Source: Amoebophrya sp. A120 (taxonomy: Eukaryota > Sar > Dinophyceae > Syndiniales > Amoebophryaceae). From it: a stretch of 64,000 nucleotides of DNA. Under the pieces are notes generated by a model that saw only the letters and a list, made by a program, of their open reading frames with translations, had not been told where the DNA came from and ran no database searches. The position numbers were made by a program, and so were the translations under genes. The stretch is from positions 2,534,466 to 2,598,465 of the forward strand of contig CAJINV010000010.1 in assembly GCA_905178155.1 (NCBI GenBank). Direction: 5' to 3'. Position 1 is the stretch's first letter; every line of letters begins with the position of its first letter. This document shows positions 24,301-34,238 of the stretch, piece after piece.

Positions 24301-27300
24301 GTATCGTACTCGTAGTAATCGCAAACATGCATTACAAATCTTGTTCCCAAGGCAAATCAGCATTACAAATTTCATTTCTCATGCTGAGGAAACTTGTGAT
24401 GCATTTATACGAGTACGATACTTTTGCACAGCATACTGTTCCAACGACATTTTGAAAACGCTCGCGGAGAACTTGAAACGAGTGACGAGCAGGTGCGGGG
24501 CAGTGCAGAGCTTGGACCTGGTTTTCGCCAATTGTTTAGTGGACCAAATCGGCAAGCTGGTGGACGCAGAAACCGGGTCGGTCTTTCTATCCCCAAAGCG
24601 AGCGAAGATGGACGGGAAGAGGATGCACGGCAATCCTACTGTATCCTATGTAAAAACACTCTCACCCCAGCGTCAAGCTAGGGATCTCGCAACACAAGTC
24701 GAGAAGTTTTGGGAGTCAAGCATGACAAGTTCCTCTCTGGATTGTAGTGCAGTTTAGCAAGAGCAGCCGTGGATCACGAAGCCGTCTACTCATCCTGTTC
24801 CTGTTTATAGCATTACAAAGTCCAAAACATCAAGATGGGAAATGCCTCTCATGGGGATGCGCATTACACATCTTCCTGTGACTGCAAATCTGCATGACAG
24901 CCATGGGGTGGGGACGTTTTTACATGGGATATACTGCGGGCAAGCTGAAAGACAGCTCCATGATGCTCCAGCGGGTGTATTTCTTGATGGACAGCTATCT
25001 CGCAGCCCTGCTTCCCGGGTCTGCGCCCGTAGCGGGTCCGAGTGTCGTGACGGCGCTTGCGATAGTACAGCAGCAGCAGCAGCAGCAGCAATATCAAAAT
25101 GCGAGCAACGCTGCGTCCTCGTTCAATGAGACGCTAATTGAGGAGCTTCTATCAAATGCAAAAGCGTCTGGGTCTGGAAGAGTGCAAAATTTCTCATGCA
25201 TATTTCTCATGTCCATGATGCCTGTGATGCTTGACCTAGCATCGCAGACTTTTAGAGGGCCTCCTGATGCACCTTCCGCATGAGAAACGCCCTGTCCGTG
25301 TAGCAAAAACTGCGCCCCTCTTGCTGGTCATGCAATACAAATTTTTTTGGAGTCCAGAAACAGCATGACAATCTTCCAGACCCAGACACTTTTGCAATTG
25401 ATAGCTTTGGACCAAGTGCAATTCGACTCTAATTTCTTCCTCGACTGTCGGGTCGTCGGGACCACAACAAGCTGCCTCCTCCTCCTCCTCGCGCGCGCAT
25501 CTTCTCCCGCAGCAAACGCAGCGGCAAATGCAGGACCAGCGGCGGGAGCAGCGACATCTTACCATCATTCGCTACTGCATCTACGACTTTTTGCTACAGG
25601 AGATCACGTCCATCGAGTTTTTGCTGAAGAAGTTCGCAACCCGAGCCACGGAGGAAATCTACCATTACCTGGAATCGAGATATCTGGACTACAAGGCCAA
25701 TGCACTAGACGTGGGGAGAATACGTAATGTCTTTGTTTTAGAAGATCAACATTCATTACTAGCAGGTCAGGTGCTGCTCTGGCATGTTTTGAACCCAGCA
25801 CTTTTGTTTGACGTCACACAGGAGCGGCACGTGAGGGAAAATAATGATTCTCAATCATGGAAATCATTGAAATCGAAATTCTGCAAATGGGAGTACTCGT
25901 CACGTAAGTAGTTGTACATTATAAAAAACCACTCCTACACCAGGTCCCCGCATGCTGCTGGAGTGTATGTGGCGTTACTACGAGCTGATTGGTGACCAGA
26001 AGGCGGCGAGTCAGTTGCTCCTCGAGTTGGCGATGTCGACGGGAAGTGCAGCTAGTGGGCCTCGTTCTCAGAGTGATTTTTCCAACGCACGAGGAACGTC
26101 AACAAGTGCAGGAGGTCTTCTACCGCCAGAAGACCCGTTTCACCTGAGTCTGTTCGAAAAACAGCAGTATTTGCTGAAGGCTGTGCAGATGGCAGACCAT
26201 AACTCCGGAGCGGCCGTATTGTGAGGAAAAATCTCCCCTCCAGCCCATATCGAAAAGAAAATTTGTGATGCTGATTTGTGACCACAAATCAGGTCTGTCT
26301 TGCGTAGAAGGCAACTACCGGCGCCCATGTGGCGCATTGTGCAGCGAGTCTGTCATACGTTTTTGCCTATGTCAGACTTGTTTCTCATGCTCAGCTGGTA
26401 GCCGGATGCATAGTACAACGCAAATGGGCTTATAATATGGCGCCAAGCTGCCCTTGCGGCAATACAAAGTTCATTTGTGATGTACACGAATCCAGCAACA
26501 CAAATCGTCTTTTGAATATGCTGGGGTCGTGGGGGCTTTTTTGACTTTGATAGGGCGCCGACCAACTTCTAGCCGCGAAATCGCGAAGTACAACAACCGT
26601 GCCGCAGTTGCACCCATATCAACTGTAAAAATGTCTGGGTCTGGAAGAATGCAACTTGTGATGCTGCGTTTCGATGACTAAAAAATTTGTGTTGCATGAG
26701 CAGCAAACAGAGTCTAATTTTTGCTACGCGGAGAGGGCATTTGTCATGCGGAATGGGCATTAAAAATACCTCAAAAAACCTGTGATGCTAGGGCATGCAT
26801 TACAGGCATCATGGGTCATGAGAAATATGCATGACAAATCTTGCATTCTTCCAGACCCAGACATTTTTACATTTGATAACCCAGAAGCTTTGGATGCGTT
26901 GCGGAGGCAACTTTGGTCGACGGAAGCCGTGCAAATGCCCCTGATCGATGAATTGGTTCGCTTGAATCCAAACTCCTATCAAATGCAAATATGTGGTCTG
27001 GGTCTGGAAGGATGCAAGGTTTGTCATGCACATTTTGCATGCGTCCTGATCGATCTGTGATGCATGCCCTGGCATCACAGATTTTGTGAGGGCTTTCTGA
27101 TGCCTACACCGCATGAGAAATGCCCTCCCCGTGTAGCACAAACTGGACTCCTCCTGCTGGTGATGCAATACAGATTTTTTTGGAATCCAAAGGCAGCATC
27201 ACAGGTTACCACCTTCCAGACCCAGACATATTTGCAATGCATAACTCCAGGCTGAACGCGAATCTGGCGTTCAACCAACCTTTCCAGCAGATGTTGAAGC

Positions 27301-28992
27301 GCAACCTGTCGACACAGTCCCGCGCGAAAATCAGCCACTACCTGAAGCAACAAACGCTGACGAACCAGGTGGGCTGCGACATCGAAGCCCTGCTGGAAAT
27401 TGCCCACGACCTGCAGCTATCATCGATACAAAAGTTGTAATGTCACACTCGTACTAAGAATCTTCAAAATTATCGCAACCACGCATGACAGATCTCTTCT
27501 CTAAAGGTAAATCAGCATTACTTCCTTTAAGATCCTGAGTAAAAATTTGCGAGGCCGCGGTAGTATTGCTAGTACAACGATATTAGTTACTTTTGCACTG
27601 CATAGCGGTTCCCGCACCTGCTGATTTCCCAGACCAACGACAGCTACTCCGCCAAACCGATTATCGAATTTGACAACGACCGGCAGTTCGCGTACTACTG
27701 CCTGCTCTATTTCCCGAACCCGAGTTGCATCTACGGGGAGATTCCCTTACCGTTTTCCTTTTTTCAACGGGGCGTGTCCAGTCCCTGCAGCGACCTCCAG
27801 TCGGGCGAAACCAGGTCCCAGCTGATTCGAAACATGCGGGCGTTCCTAGAGCTCACCATAGGCGACGGCCGGAGTTCGAGTTCCTCTGCTGCTGCTGCGC
27901 AGAGCGGGTCCTCGAGCGCGAGCTACCTGCGGAGGAACGACGGCCTGGCGAATAACGTGTTAGTGCTTTTGGAATGCGTGAACTGCGTGCTGCACAGCGA
28001 CTACTTCCACCACTGCTTCCTAGGTTGTAACAGGCATATTAAAACAAGTAGCAAGGAACAAGACGAGGTGGACCCGAGCACGACCAGCGCGTTCTGGGTG
28101 TACGAGCTCTTCATCGACTCGCTCGGGTTTGACGACATTTGGCTGATTCGTACTTACACCGGGTTTATCGAGCAGGCGGAGGAGATCGGCCCCGACTTTT
28201 TTGACTTTCTGTCCCGCCTGAAGTTCCCCGGGTTTGGGGAGATTACGGAGGCGCCAGAGCAGGCGGCGAGCGGACCTATGTTGCTGTCGAACACGAACCC
28301 CGCCCGGAAGCTGTTGTGGAGCGCGCTCGGCCTGGTGCTGAAAGACCACGAGGGGCGCGAAATCAAGCGTCACATGACCAAACTAACCCTGGCGATTGCC
28401 TCCTCCTGGCTCGGGAAAGCACAGAAACACTGCCACAGCCGCCCACTGTTCGCGCCCTTCCGGCAGAATTTTCCGGAATTCATGGACGACCTGAACCGGC
28501 TGCATGCGGTTTTCGACCGTCAGGCGCACCAGGATCACGCTGGACATATGATGCAGGACGACGACGACTACGAGGAGATGCGGGGACAGCAAGAACAACC
28601 CGTTTTGCAGCAGCAGCAGTTTCATAGTATCGACCCAGAGGCGCAGCAGTTCGCTCTATCAACTGTAAAAATGTCTCAGTCTGGAAGATTCTGGGGCTTG
28701 TCGCGCATGCTTTGCATGACCCAGGATTGTGTGTGATGCATGCCCTACCATCACAGACTTTTAGAACCCTTCCTGATGCCTACTCCGCACGACAAAGACC
28801 CTTCCGGGGTGGCACAAGAAACTAGGCTTCTCTTACTGGTCACGCAATACAGATCTTTTGAGAGTCCAAAGTTAGCATCACAAGTTGCAACCTTCCAGAC
28901 CCAGACACTTTTGCACTTGATACGCTCGAGAAATTCACAAATTGAAGCACGACGCAGGCAGACTGGTTGAGCGCGCGGAATACTATGAGTGA
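15353..28992 (+). CDS. NUP155/NUP170-type nucleoporin, 2,035 aa, 31 exons
   Basis: Nuclear pore scaffold protein of the inner ring. The N-terminal nucleoporin propeller is visible as RYGIFGHTRTAWMTDDHILY followed by LWNY (residues about 76-101), then VAMVQPRENAFGNRIHFLIV (from about 190) and a TEDGRILLSSLRYIYEL segment. The C-terminal solenoid carries LLECMWRYYELIGDQKAASQ, matching the DLLWRYYEKN region of animal NUP155. Length exceeds the usual 1,390 aa because of Ser, Gln and Ala linkers, including a CAG-encoded Gln run. Exons: 15353-16065, 16390-16475, 16732-16746, 17062-17129, 17400-18033, 18193-18199, 18359-18417, 18600-18635, 18926-18957, 19203-19541, 19714-20163, 20440-20479, 20799-20886, 21046-21132, 21310-21436, 21666-21758, 22070-22185, 22453-22567, 22894-23257, 23526-23624, 23909-23980, 24254-24286, 24441-24641, 24937-25149, 25409-25723, 25944-26216, 26558-26616, 26884-26976, 27249-27417, 27610-28656, 28928-28992. 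Six introns are GT-AG and 24 are introners. The total is an exact multiple of three. Confidence 0.92.
16476..16731 (-). mobile_element. Introner family A3, reverse (NUP155 gene)
   Basis: A arms, perfect CGAGC repeat. The interior is the reverse complement of the A3 copy at 38641, so it is spliced in the opposite orientation. Confidence 0.9.
16747..17061. mobile_element. Introner family B (NUP155 gene)
   Basis: B arms, flanking repeat CAACG/CAATG. A 15-nt exon separates it from the previous introner. Confidence 0.9.
17130..17399 (+). mobile_element. Introner family A1 (NUP155 gene)
   Basis: A arms, perfect GCTCC repeat. A good reference copy for forward A1. Confidence 0.92.
18200..18358. mobile_element. 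Introner family M (NUP155 gene)
   Basis: The arms GTAAATTTCCCGT and ACGGGAAATTTAC are exact inverse repeats. Perfect TTCGA repeat. Only one copy occurs in the window. Confidence 0.88.
18418..18599. mobile_element. Introner family F (NUP155 gene)
   Basis: F arms (AGAAAAAAGCGGGCAGGTCA and TGACCTGCCAGCTTTTTTCT), perfect GGCGG repeat. Confidence 0.92.
18636..18925. mobile_element. Diverged introner family A (NUP155 gene)
   Basis: The arms have drifted (ATGTCTGGCGTTCTGGGAGG on the left). The flanks CATTT/CGTTT and the 5-bp rule restore NGIWALCNQDGEV, which lines up with animal NUP155 better than the alternative junction. Confidence 0.75.
20164..20439 (+). mobile_element. Introner family A1 (NUP155 gene)
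   Basis: A arms, perfect TGACG repeat. Confidence 0.92.
20480..20798. mobile_element. Introner family B (NUP155 gene)
   Basis: B arms, perfect GTGCA repeat. Confidence 0.92.
20887..21045. mobile_element. Introner family D (NUP155 gene)
   Basis: D arms, perfect TCGGA repeat. Confidence 0.92.
21133..21309. mobile_element. Introner family F (NUP155 gene)
   Basis: F arms, flanking repeat AGCTC/AACTC. Confidence 0.9.
21437..21665. mobile_element. Introner family E (NUP155 gene)
   Basis: E arms, flanking repeat ACGAA/AAGAA. Confidence 0.88.
21759..22069. mobile_element. Introner family H (NUP155 gene)
   Basis: The arms CGAAATCGACAAAATCGAAA and TTTCGATTTTGTCGATTTCG are perfect inverse repeats. 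Flanks CACAG/CGCAG. Confidence 0.9.
22186..22452 (+). mobile_element. Introner family A1 (NUP155 gene)
   Basis: A arms, perfect GTTCT repeat. Confidence 0.92.
22568..22893. mobile_element. Introner family B (NUP155 gene)
   Basis: B arms, perfect TCTAT repeat. Confidence 0.92.
23625..23908 (+). mobile_element. Introner family A3 (NUP155 gene)
   Basis: Diverged A arms, perfect CCAGG repeat. Confidence 0.85.
23981..24253 (+). mobile_element. Introner family A3 (NUP155 gene)
   Basis: A arms, flanking repeat TTGTC/GTGTC. A close relative of the copy 350 bp upstream. Confidence 0.88.
24287..24440. mobile_element. Introner family D (NUP155 gene)
   Basis: D arms, perfect CTGTT repeat. The exon before it is 33 nt. 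Confidence 0.92.
24642..24936. mobile_element. Introner family C (NUP155 gene)
   Basis: C arms, perfect TACTG repeat. Confidence 0.9.
25069..25092 (+). repeat. CAG microsatellite encoding polyglutamine
   Basis: A short CAG run in the NUP155 reading frame, about eight Gln codons, inside a linker. Likely length-variable. Confidence 0.85.
25150..25408 (-). mobile_element. Introner family A1, reverse (NUP155 gene)
   Basis: A arms, flanks GCTTC/GCTTT, interior reversed relative to 17130. Confidence 0.9.
26217..26557. mobile_element. Introner family B variant (NUP155 gene)
   Basis: The left B arm is intact. The right arm is degenerate (GTGGGGGCTTTTTTGAC). Flanks GGCCG/GGGCG. Confidence 0.82.
26617..26883 (+). 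mobile_element. Introner family A1 (NUP155 gene)
   Basis: A arms, perfect ACCCA repeat. Confidence 0.92.
26977..27248 (-). mobile_element. Introner family A1, reverse (NUP155 gene)
   Basis: A arms, perfect ACTCC repeat, interior is the reverse complement of the forward A1 type. A good reference copy for the reverse orientation. Confidence 0.92.
27418..27609. mobile_element. Degenerate introner family D (NUP155 gene)
   Basis: The D arms are eroded on both sides. Flanks GCAGC/GCGGT. The frame is kept on excision. Confidence 0.75.
28657..28927 (-). mobile_element. Introner family A1, reverse (NUP155 gene, last intron)
   Basis: A arms, perfect CGCTC repeat, reverse interior. The final exon is 65 nt. 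Confidence 0.92.
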
Positions 28993-29120
28993 TGTGAATA
29001 GGTTAGTAGATTCTTGTATTGGTGCAGCATCATGGGTAAGTAAGTACTTCTTACAACTGTCCAGAGTCAATCGCTTGGTTCTTCTCTTACGTTGAGCTTG
29101 AGTGTTTTGATTTGGTACAA
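28993..29120. other. Intergenic, 3' flank of NUP155 gene
   Basis: Nothing else seen. Confidence 0.5.
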
Positions 29121-29199
29121 GTAGGTACTTACGTAGTAGTTTTACCGCCACCCTTTTGGTGGTGTGGAACTTCTGCAGCTCTTCGCAGAGGTTTTCATA
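29121..29199. repeat. 79-bp direct repeat, left copy
   Basis: Begins GTAGGTACTTACGTAGTAGT and ends GAGGTTTTCATA. Nearly identical to 30049-30127, with about three mismatches. Confidence 0.9.
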
Positions 29200-29236
29200 G
29201 GGTAAAAGGTAGTGGTCCGGCTATCAAACAAACCGC

Positions 29237-29433
29237 CCCCTCCGCGCGGAGGGGCCTGTTTCTTTCTGGGCCGCCAGCGGCGGAAGAAGAAACCGAAAAT
29301 AAGAAATCGACCCCTCCGCGCGGAGGGGTCGACTTCTTATTTTCGGAACGGCGCGCGCCGAAGAATTTTTTTGTTGTTGCATCCAGCACTGGCCTCGGAA
29401 ACAAGTCGTGGGCCACGCCTCCGCGCGGAGGCG
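29237..29433. repeat. Cluster of three GC palindromes
   Basis: All three are centred on CCTCCGCGCGGAGG: 29237-29254, 29293-29346 and 29416-29433. The middle one extends to a 54-bp hairpin with 27-nt arms and one mismatch. They lie inside the direct-repeat-bounded segment. Confidence 0.85.
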
Positions 29434-30048
29434 AGGATTTCTTGTTTTCCCAGTGCGGAGCAAGAGCAACGACAACGGCGGGCCATTCCTGAGGAGGTGG
29501 GCGCCGCGGTTGTCTGGTTCCTTCCTTATGGGGCATAGTGCGCGCGCATTGGCGCCGTGTGGCTGCGCTCCTTAAGGCGCATGTAGCGTGGTGCGTGCGT
29601 TGTTACGGGCCTTTTGTCCGAGGGTAGCGCCTGTCGTGCAGGCGCCGCTGCATGGGATTCCGCTCCTGATCTCGGTGGCGACTCGCGAGGGGCTAAGGGT
29701 ATGAGCATGCATGGGACACCGGCGCCACGACAAAGCCAACCAACGGGCCGGGTCTTTGTTTGAGGCGCGCCACGTTTCGCCCTACCTTTTTTCGTTGTGT
29801 TGTTTCTGGAAAATCAAAACTCATAGTCATGCGGCAACTTTTTGCGCCCGGCGGTGTAGGGGCCGACCTTCGTTGGAGTGAACTCTGCAGTAGTGGCGCC
29901 CGGCTTTCTTACAAACTGCCGGACGCCTTGTGCGATCGATCGGCGACGCACGACTCTCCCCTGCCCTCGCCAAGGCAGCCGCAGTTTCTCTGGCGCCGGG
30001 CAATCTGCTTAAATTATTGAAGTATCTGCTTCTACTACCTGATACACA

Positions 30049-30127
30049 GTAGGTACTTACGTAGTAGTTTTACCGCCACCCTTTTGGTGGTGTGGAAATT
30101 GTGCAGCTCTTCGCAGAGGTTTTCATA
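30049..30127. repeat. 79-bp direct repeat, right copy
   Basis: Partner of 29121-29199. The two copies bound a segment of about 1.0 kb. No 5-bp duplication is obvious outside the pair. Confidence 0.9.
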
Positions 30128-31628
30128 CAGATGAGCAAACAGTACATAGTCTTTTACTTCTACCTCGCAGCGCCGCGAGCACAGGCGTGATCTATTTGTG
30201 TTTGGTACTAACTTCTTCATCCGGTTCGGGGTTGTTGTACTTAAGCGCCTATAGGTAGAAGTACTTCCTTCCATACTCTCACCAATTTTTTTTCTCACCA
30301 CAAAAACCAATGACCATGTACTGTAGTTGTGCCATGGTCTTGTTTCTAGACAAATCACCACAAAAATCAATGAATGCAGACGAGTGTTGAGTCCTCCCTC
30401 TCATTTCCAAGAAGAGCGGTCGACAGAATAACGACAGGAATGGCGGGCTACTTATCGCTTTCATCACAAGGAACTCCGAGTCCGACGAGCGCGTTGCAAG
30501 CAAGAGAAAGGGCAGAAATTTTCTGCATCGACTTCATTTTGAGATTACAGCGAAGCACAGAGACAGAACTTCATGAGACAGCTGAGCATCCGGCCACTGT
30601 TGTTCTAGGCTCAACAAAACGGTAGCTACTGCGTATAAGTAAAAACTTATCTACTTCCCCTGTAGTTGGCAGCGCAACTAACGTCGCAGTGATACAAGGA
30701 AAATCAAAATACTTGTACCTAATATCGAAAGACCACGATCTTCGGTTCTTCTTGCGTTGCCCTGATGTTGCTTCGTATCCGTGCGCGCGGCTCGTGGTAC
30801 TTACTACCGACTCCGTAGCGGAAGTAGAAAAATGTACAAAGCTCCTATCGGTTTGTTGTTTGAGCGTTTCGCTTTCGGTTGATCCTCAGTGCAGGTAAGG
30901 ACTCATATCGTCATCGTGTCTCTGCTGTGTGGTCTATGAGCGTCATACATTGTGTCTCCGTAGCAAGAAGACCTGATGGTGTTCACAGCGTATAATTTTT
31001 CGTTACACTTTGTGTACCGTCTATCGGTGAACGTGGTTGTAAATGAAAATCGTGCAGCAGCGTCCTGCTGGTCGGTGGTCGTACTAGAAGTCGTGCGTCT
31101 TTTCTATCGTTCACGCACCGTGCGTCTTTTCTATCGTTCACGCAACTTCGCTTTGTAATTATTCCGTATTTGAAGTAGTACTTCACGTCCTCGGTTTGTA
31201 TTTCAGGATGCACATCATTGAGTAAAGCTAAAGTCGTTGCAGCAGGCGCATTACTAGCTTTGTCTGTGTCCTCGTCCGCCACTTCGTCCATCTTACGCCT
31301 TTCGTTCGTGATGAAGACAAAGAATGAATAAGTACAACTTACTCACAATTCCAATACCCCCAAGTAACAGGAGAAACAGTAACAGCATCCCAAGAATCGA
31401 TAACTACAACCACCTCCCACTTCCCTCAATCGAAAACTTCTATCAGACGAGAAAAAATCACCGTGAAAGAAAACGAAATCTGCTTCGAAGAGCAAGAACA
31501 GCACTTCTAAACTTTCAGTTTGGAGGACAAAAGACTTCTCTCCCACCACCACCCAGGGCGGGCTACACTCGACGAACTTCCATCCATCTCGAAGGACAGA
31601 AAGGGTACTAGAAAGAAGCAAAAAAAGA
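30128..31628. other. Intergenic region upstream of cysteine-rich gene 1
   Basis: No supported gene. GTGCGTCTTTTCTATCGTTC occurs twice in tandem at about 31094 and 31120. Confidence 0.5.
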
Positions 31629-32917
31629 ATGGCTCCGAGCATGAAATCTCTCTTGAAGAAGATGGCCGCCTTCGTGGTGGTCGGCACGCAGCTATCAAAA
31701 GGAAAAATCCCCCCTCCCCGTATCAAAACGAAGTTTCTGATGCAGGATTTGCGTACACAGATCAGATCTGTCTTGCTGGAGAGGAGTGCAGGCCCATACT
31801 GAGCCTAAGTAGAGAGGCTCTGGCCTAGGCGTCTAGCATGAGAAACGCCCGCGCTGTAGGCCGATCAGCATCACAAACCGCCTGCACAATGCTGCGGAGG
31901 TTGTGGAGTTGCCTTGTTGCAAGACAGACGCGATTCGTGGTCACAAATCAGCAACGCAAATTTTCGGAAACGTGCCGTGTCAATATGGGCAGGCGGGATT
32001 TTTCCTCGCGATAGCAGCTGTCGCCGCTCCCGACCGTCGACGGCGTGGAGGTGTTGCTGCTGGACAAGATGTATGCCTTGCAAATATGTCTGGGTCTGGA
32101 AACTTGTGATGCTGGGTGGCGTATCATGACGAGGCCACAAGTGCTGGCGCAGCATGACAAGTTTCTGAGCTACTAGGTGTTGCCTTTTCTGCATCAGAAA
32201 CTGCGTTTCTGCATGACAGAAAAGTGGGGCTCTTGTGTAATGTGCATGACAGATTTAAGAGTCATGCCAGACAAGCATGACAAACATGCATTCTTCCAGA
32301 CCCAGACATATTTGCACTCGACAAGATGCGCAAGAAGAAGACGGCCAAGAAAGTGGAACTACAACGCGCAGGAGCGGTATGGAAGCGTCAGGATTGAAAT
32401 CGTCAAAGTTGAAATAATTTCTCACGCATAAATAATCGCAAGGCATGAAGTGCCTCTCTTGCAGGGATGGCAAGTGTTGGGGCCGACTGTCAGCCTGTCT
32501 GGGGTCTGTGATAGAGCTTCTAAAGTAGCATGACAAAAGACGCCTTCTGTCCCTAAACAGCGTGACAAACTGGATTTAGACGATGCCGAAAGTTGTAGTG
32601 CACCGCTTACAACTTGGCCGTCCAACTCGTATCGATTTTATGCATTACAAGTTATTTCAACTTTGTCGATTTCAGTCCTGACACATCCATAAGCGGAAAA
32701 GGGGACGGCCGGGTGGAACCCTATCAGTGCCGTTGGGAACGCCATTAATGGCGCTACTTGCCTGACTGCCCCTAGTTGCCTGGACCTGTACCAGCAACAA
32801 TGCTGTATGTGCAAGTACAACTCCGCGTGCCCCGCCATTATCGCAGAATACGGAAACAAGATGGGGGATCCGAACCAGAAGCCTTACTGCAGATCTTGCG
32901 GTTGCGCATGTCCCTGA
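31629..32917 (+). CDS. Cysteine-rich small protein 1, 128 aa, 4 exons
   Basis: Exons are 31629-31692, 32019-32071, 32329-32377 and 32697-32917, in frame. The N-terminus MAPSMKSLLKKMAAFVVVGT has a basic stretch and a short hydrophobic core, consistent with a modest signal peptide. A basic DKMRKKK segment follows. The last exon holds ten Cys, including CLDLYQQQCCMCKYNSACP and a terminal CRSCGCACP. This spacing suggests a disulfide-bonded secreted domain. I recognise no named family. The paralogue at 36786 shares the start, the first 40 residues and the Cys pattern. In a parasite such small Cys-rich proteins are effector or surface candidates, but that is inference. Confidence 0.78.
31693..32018. 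mobile_element. Introner family B (intron 1, Cys-rich gene 1)
   Basis: B arms, perfect GCAGC repeat. Same position as the B introner at 37015 and nearly the same interior, so it predates the gene duplication. Confidence 0.93.
32072..32328 (-). mobile_element. Introner family A3, reverse (intron 2, Cys-rich gene 1)
   Basis: A arms, perfect AGATG repeat. The paralogue lacks an intron at this site. Confidence 0.9.
32378..32696. mobile_element. Introner family H (intron 3, Cys-rich gene 1)
   Basis: H arms, perfect AGCGG repeat. Absent from the paralogue. Confidence 0.9.
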
Positions 32918-32939
32918 TTGATTTTCGGTGCGCTGGTGG

Positions 32940-33283
32940 TATCCTGAGAAAAAACGGCCCCATCCCAGAGTTGTCATGTGCTTTAACTTGGTCTTTTCCA
33001 GTACATAAACACCCCAGAGTTGTCATGCAGATCTGCAAGCATTTTTTTATAATGCGCATCCCCAGGAGAGGCATTACCCATCGTTTTTTGGAACTTGTAA
33101 TTCTGTGAACAGGATAAGGAGATGGATTTGCTATGCAGATTACCTTGCTAAAAAACTGCATTACACTACAGCCTGCATCTTGTCATGCGTGGCTCCCAAA
33201 ACTTTAAGGGCTTGCGTTGCAAAATAATCCCCACCTTGAGGACTCTGGTGTGGGGACAAGACATTTTTAGTCAGGATAGCTGG
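32940..33283. mobile_element. Introner family C, 3' of the stop codon
   Basis: C arms with flanks GGTGG/GCTGG, starting 22 bp after the stop of Cys-rich gene 1. Probably a 3'-UTR intron. Confidence 0.82.
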
Positions 33284-33368
33284 TACGGAAGGCCGGACAA
33301 CCATTTGTATTTGATTTCCTTCGCAAGCGCGGTGTTCTTCAAGATGTAGATGATGATCATGATTATCA

Positions 33369-33700
33369 TATCAAAAGGAAATATCCCCCCTCCCCATATC
33401 GGAAACGGAAGACGCGTGAATTTGTGATGCTGTATTTGAGTACACAAATCGACTTGCGATGCTAGAAGGCCAAGAGACGAAGCTGCGGCCTACATTGCAG
33501 GTAATCTGTCATGCTGTTTCCCACTTCCAGCTGCCTCCTCCTCCTGTCATCCTGGACCTGCAAGGCTTTCCCACACTAGGCAGCACTACAGTCCGCATCT
33601 TTTGCCTTCTAGCATCACAAAGCTGACTTGTGACCACAAATTTGCATCGCAGATTTCCGTTTTGATATGGGGAGGGGGGATTTTTCCTCGCAATATATCA
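33369..33700. mobile_element. Introner family B, outside any CDS
   Basis: B arms and a perfect TATCA repeat. Second of three introners downstream of Cys-rich gene 1. Confidence 0.88.
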
Positions 33701-33767
33701 CCCTCACCTTGAAGAACGCCAGGTACTACTAGGTAGCCTTCCCAAGAAATAAACAAGTATCTGCTCG

Positions 33768-34036
33768 TATCAAATGTAAAAATGTCTGTGTCTGGAAACT
33801 TGGAACTTGTGATGCTAACTCTGGACTCTAAAAAAATCTGTATTGCATGACCAGCAATAAGAGCCACATTTGTGCTACGCGAGGAGGGCATTTGTCATGC
33901 AGAAATGACATCAGGAACATTCCAAAAATCTATGATGCTGGGTCATGCATTACAAGCATCATGGGTCTTCATGCCAGACAAGCATGACAAGCCTTCCATT
34001 CTTCCAGACCCAGACATTTTTACATGTGATAGCTCG
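33768..34036 (+). mobile_element. Introner family A1, outside any CDS
   Basis: A arms, perfect GCTCG repeat. Third of the non-coding cluster. Confidence 0.88.
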
Positions 34037-34238
34037 TACGGATGTTCTCGCGATGTTGTATAAAAAGAATTTTCGTACATTTATTTTTAAAATCAAAGTT
34101 TTCATCAGCAGTAAGAAATTAAAAGAGGCTGCAGAAGAGGAGGGCGAGCCTCGACGCACGTGAGTTAGATTTAGATGGCTACGGCCAGCATTGTTACGCC
34201 GATTCTTGCTTGTAAACGACCCCTAGAACAAATATATA

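Noticed and set aside
24424-24681. 85-aa ORF in another frame of the NUP155 exon
   Set aside because: It does not connect in frame to the neighbouring exons. The frame encoding ILKTLAENLKRV does.
29237-29346. GC hairpins as transcription terminators
   Set aside because: Rho-independent terminators are bacterial. There is no T-run after the stems and the context is eukaryotic.
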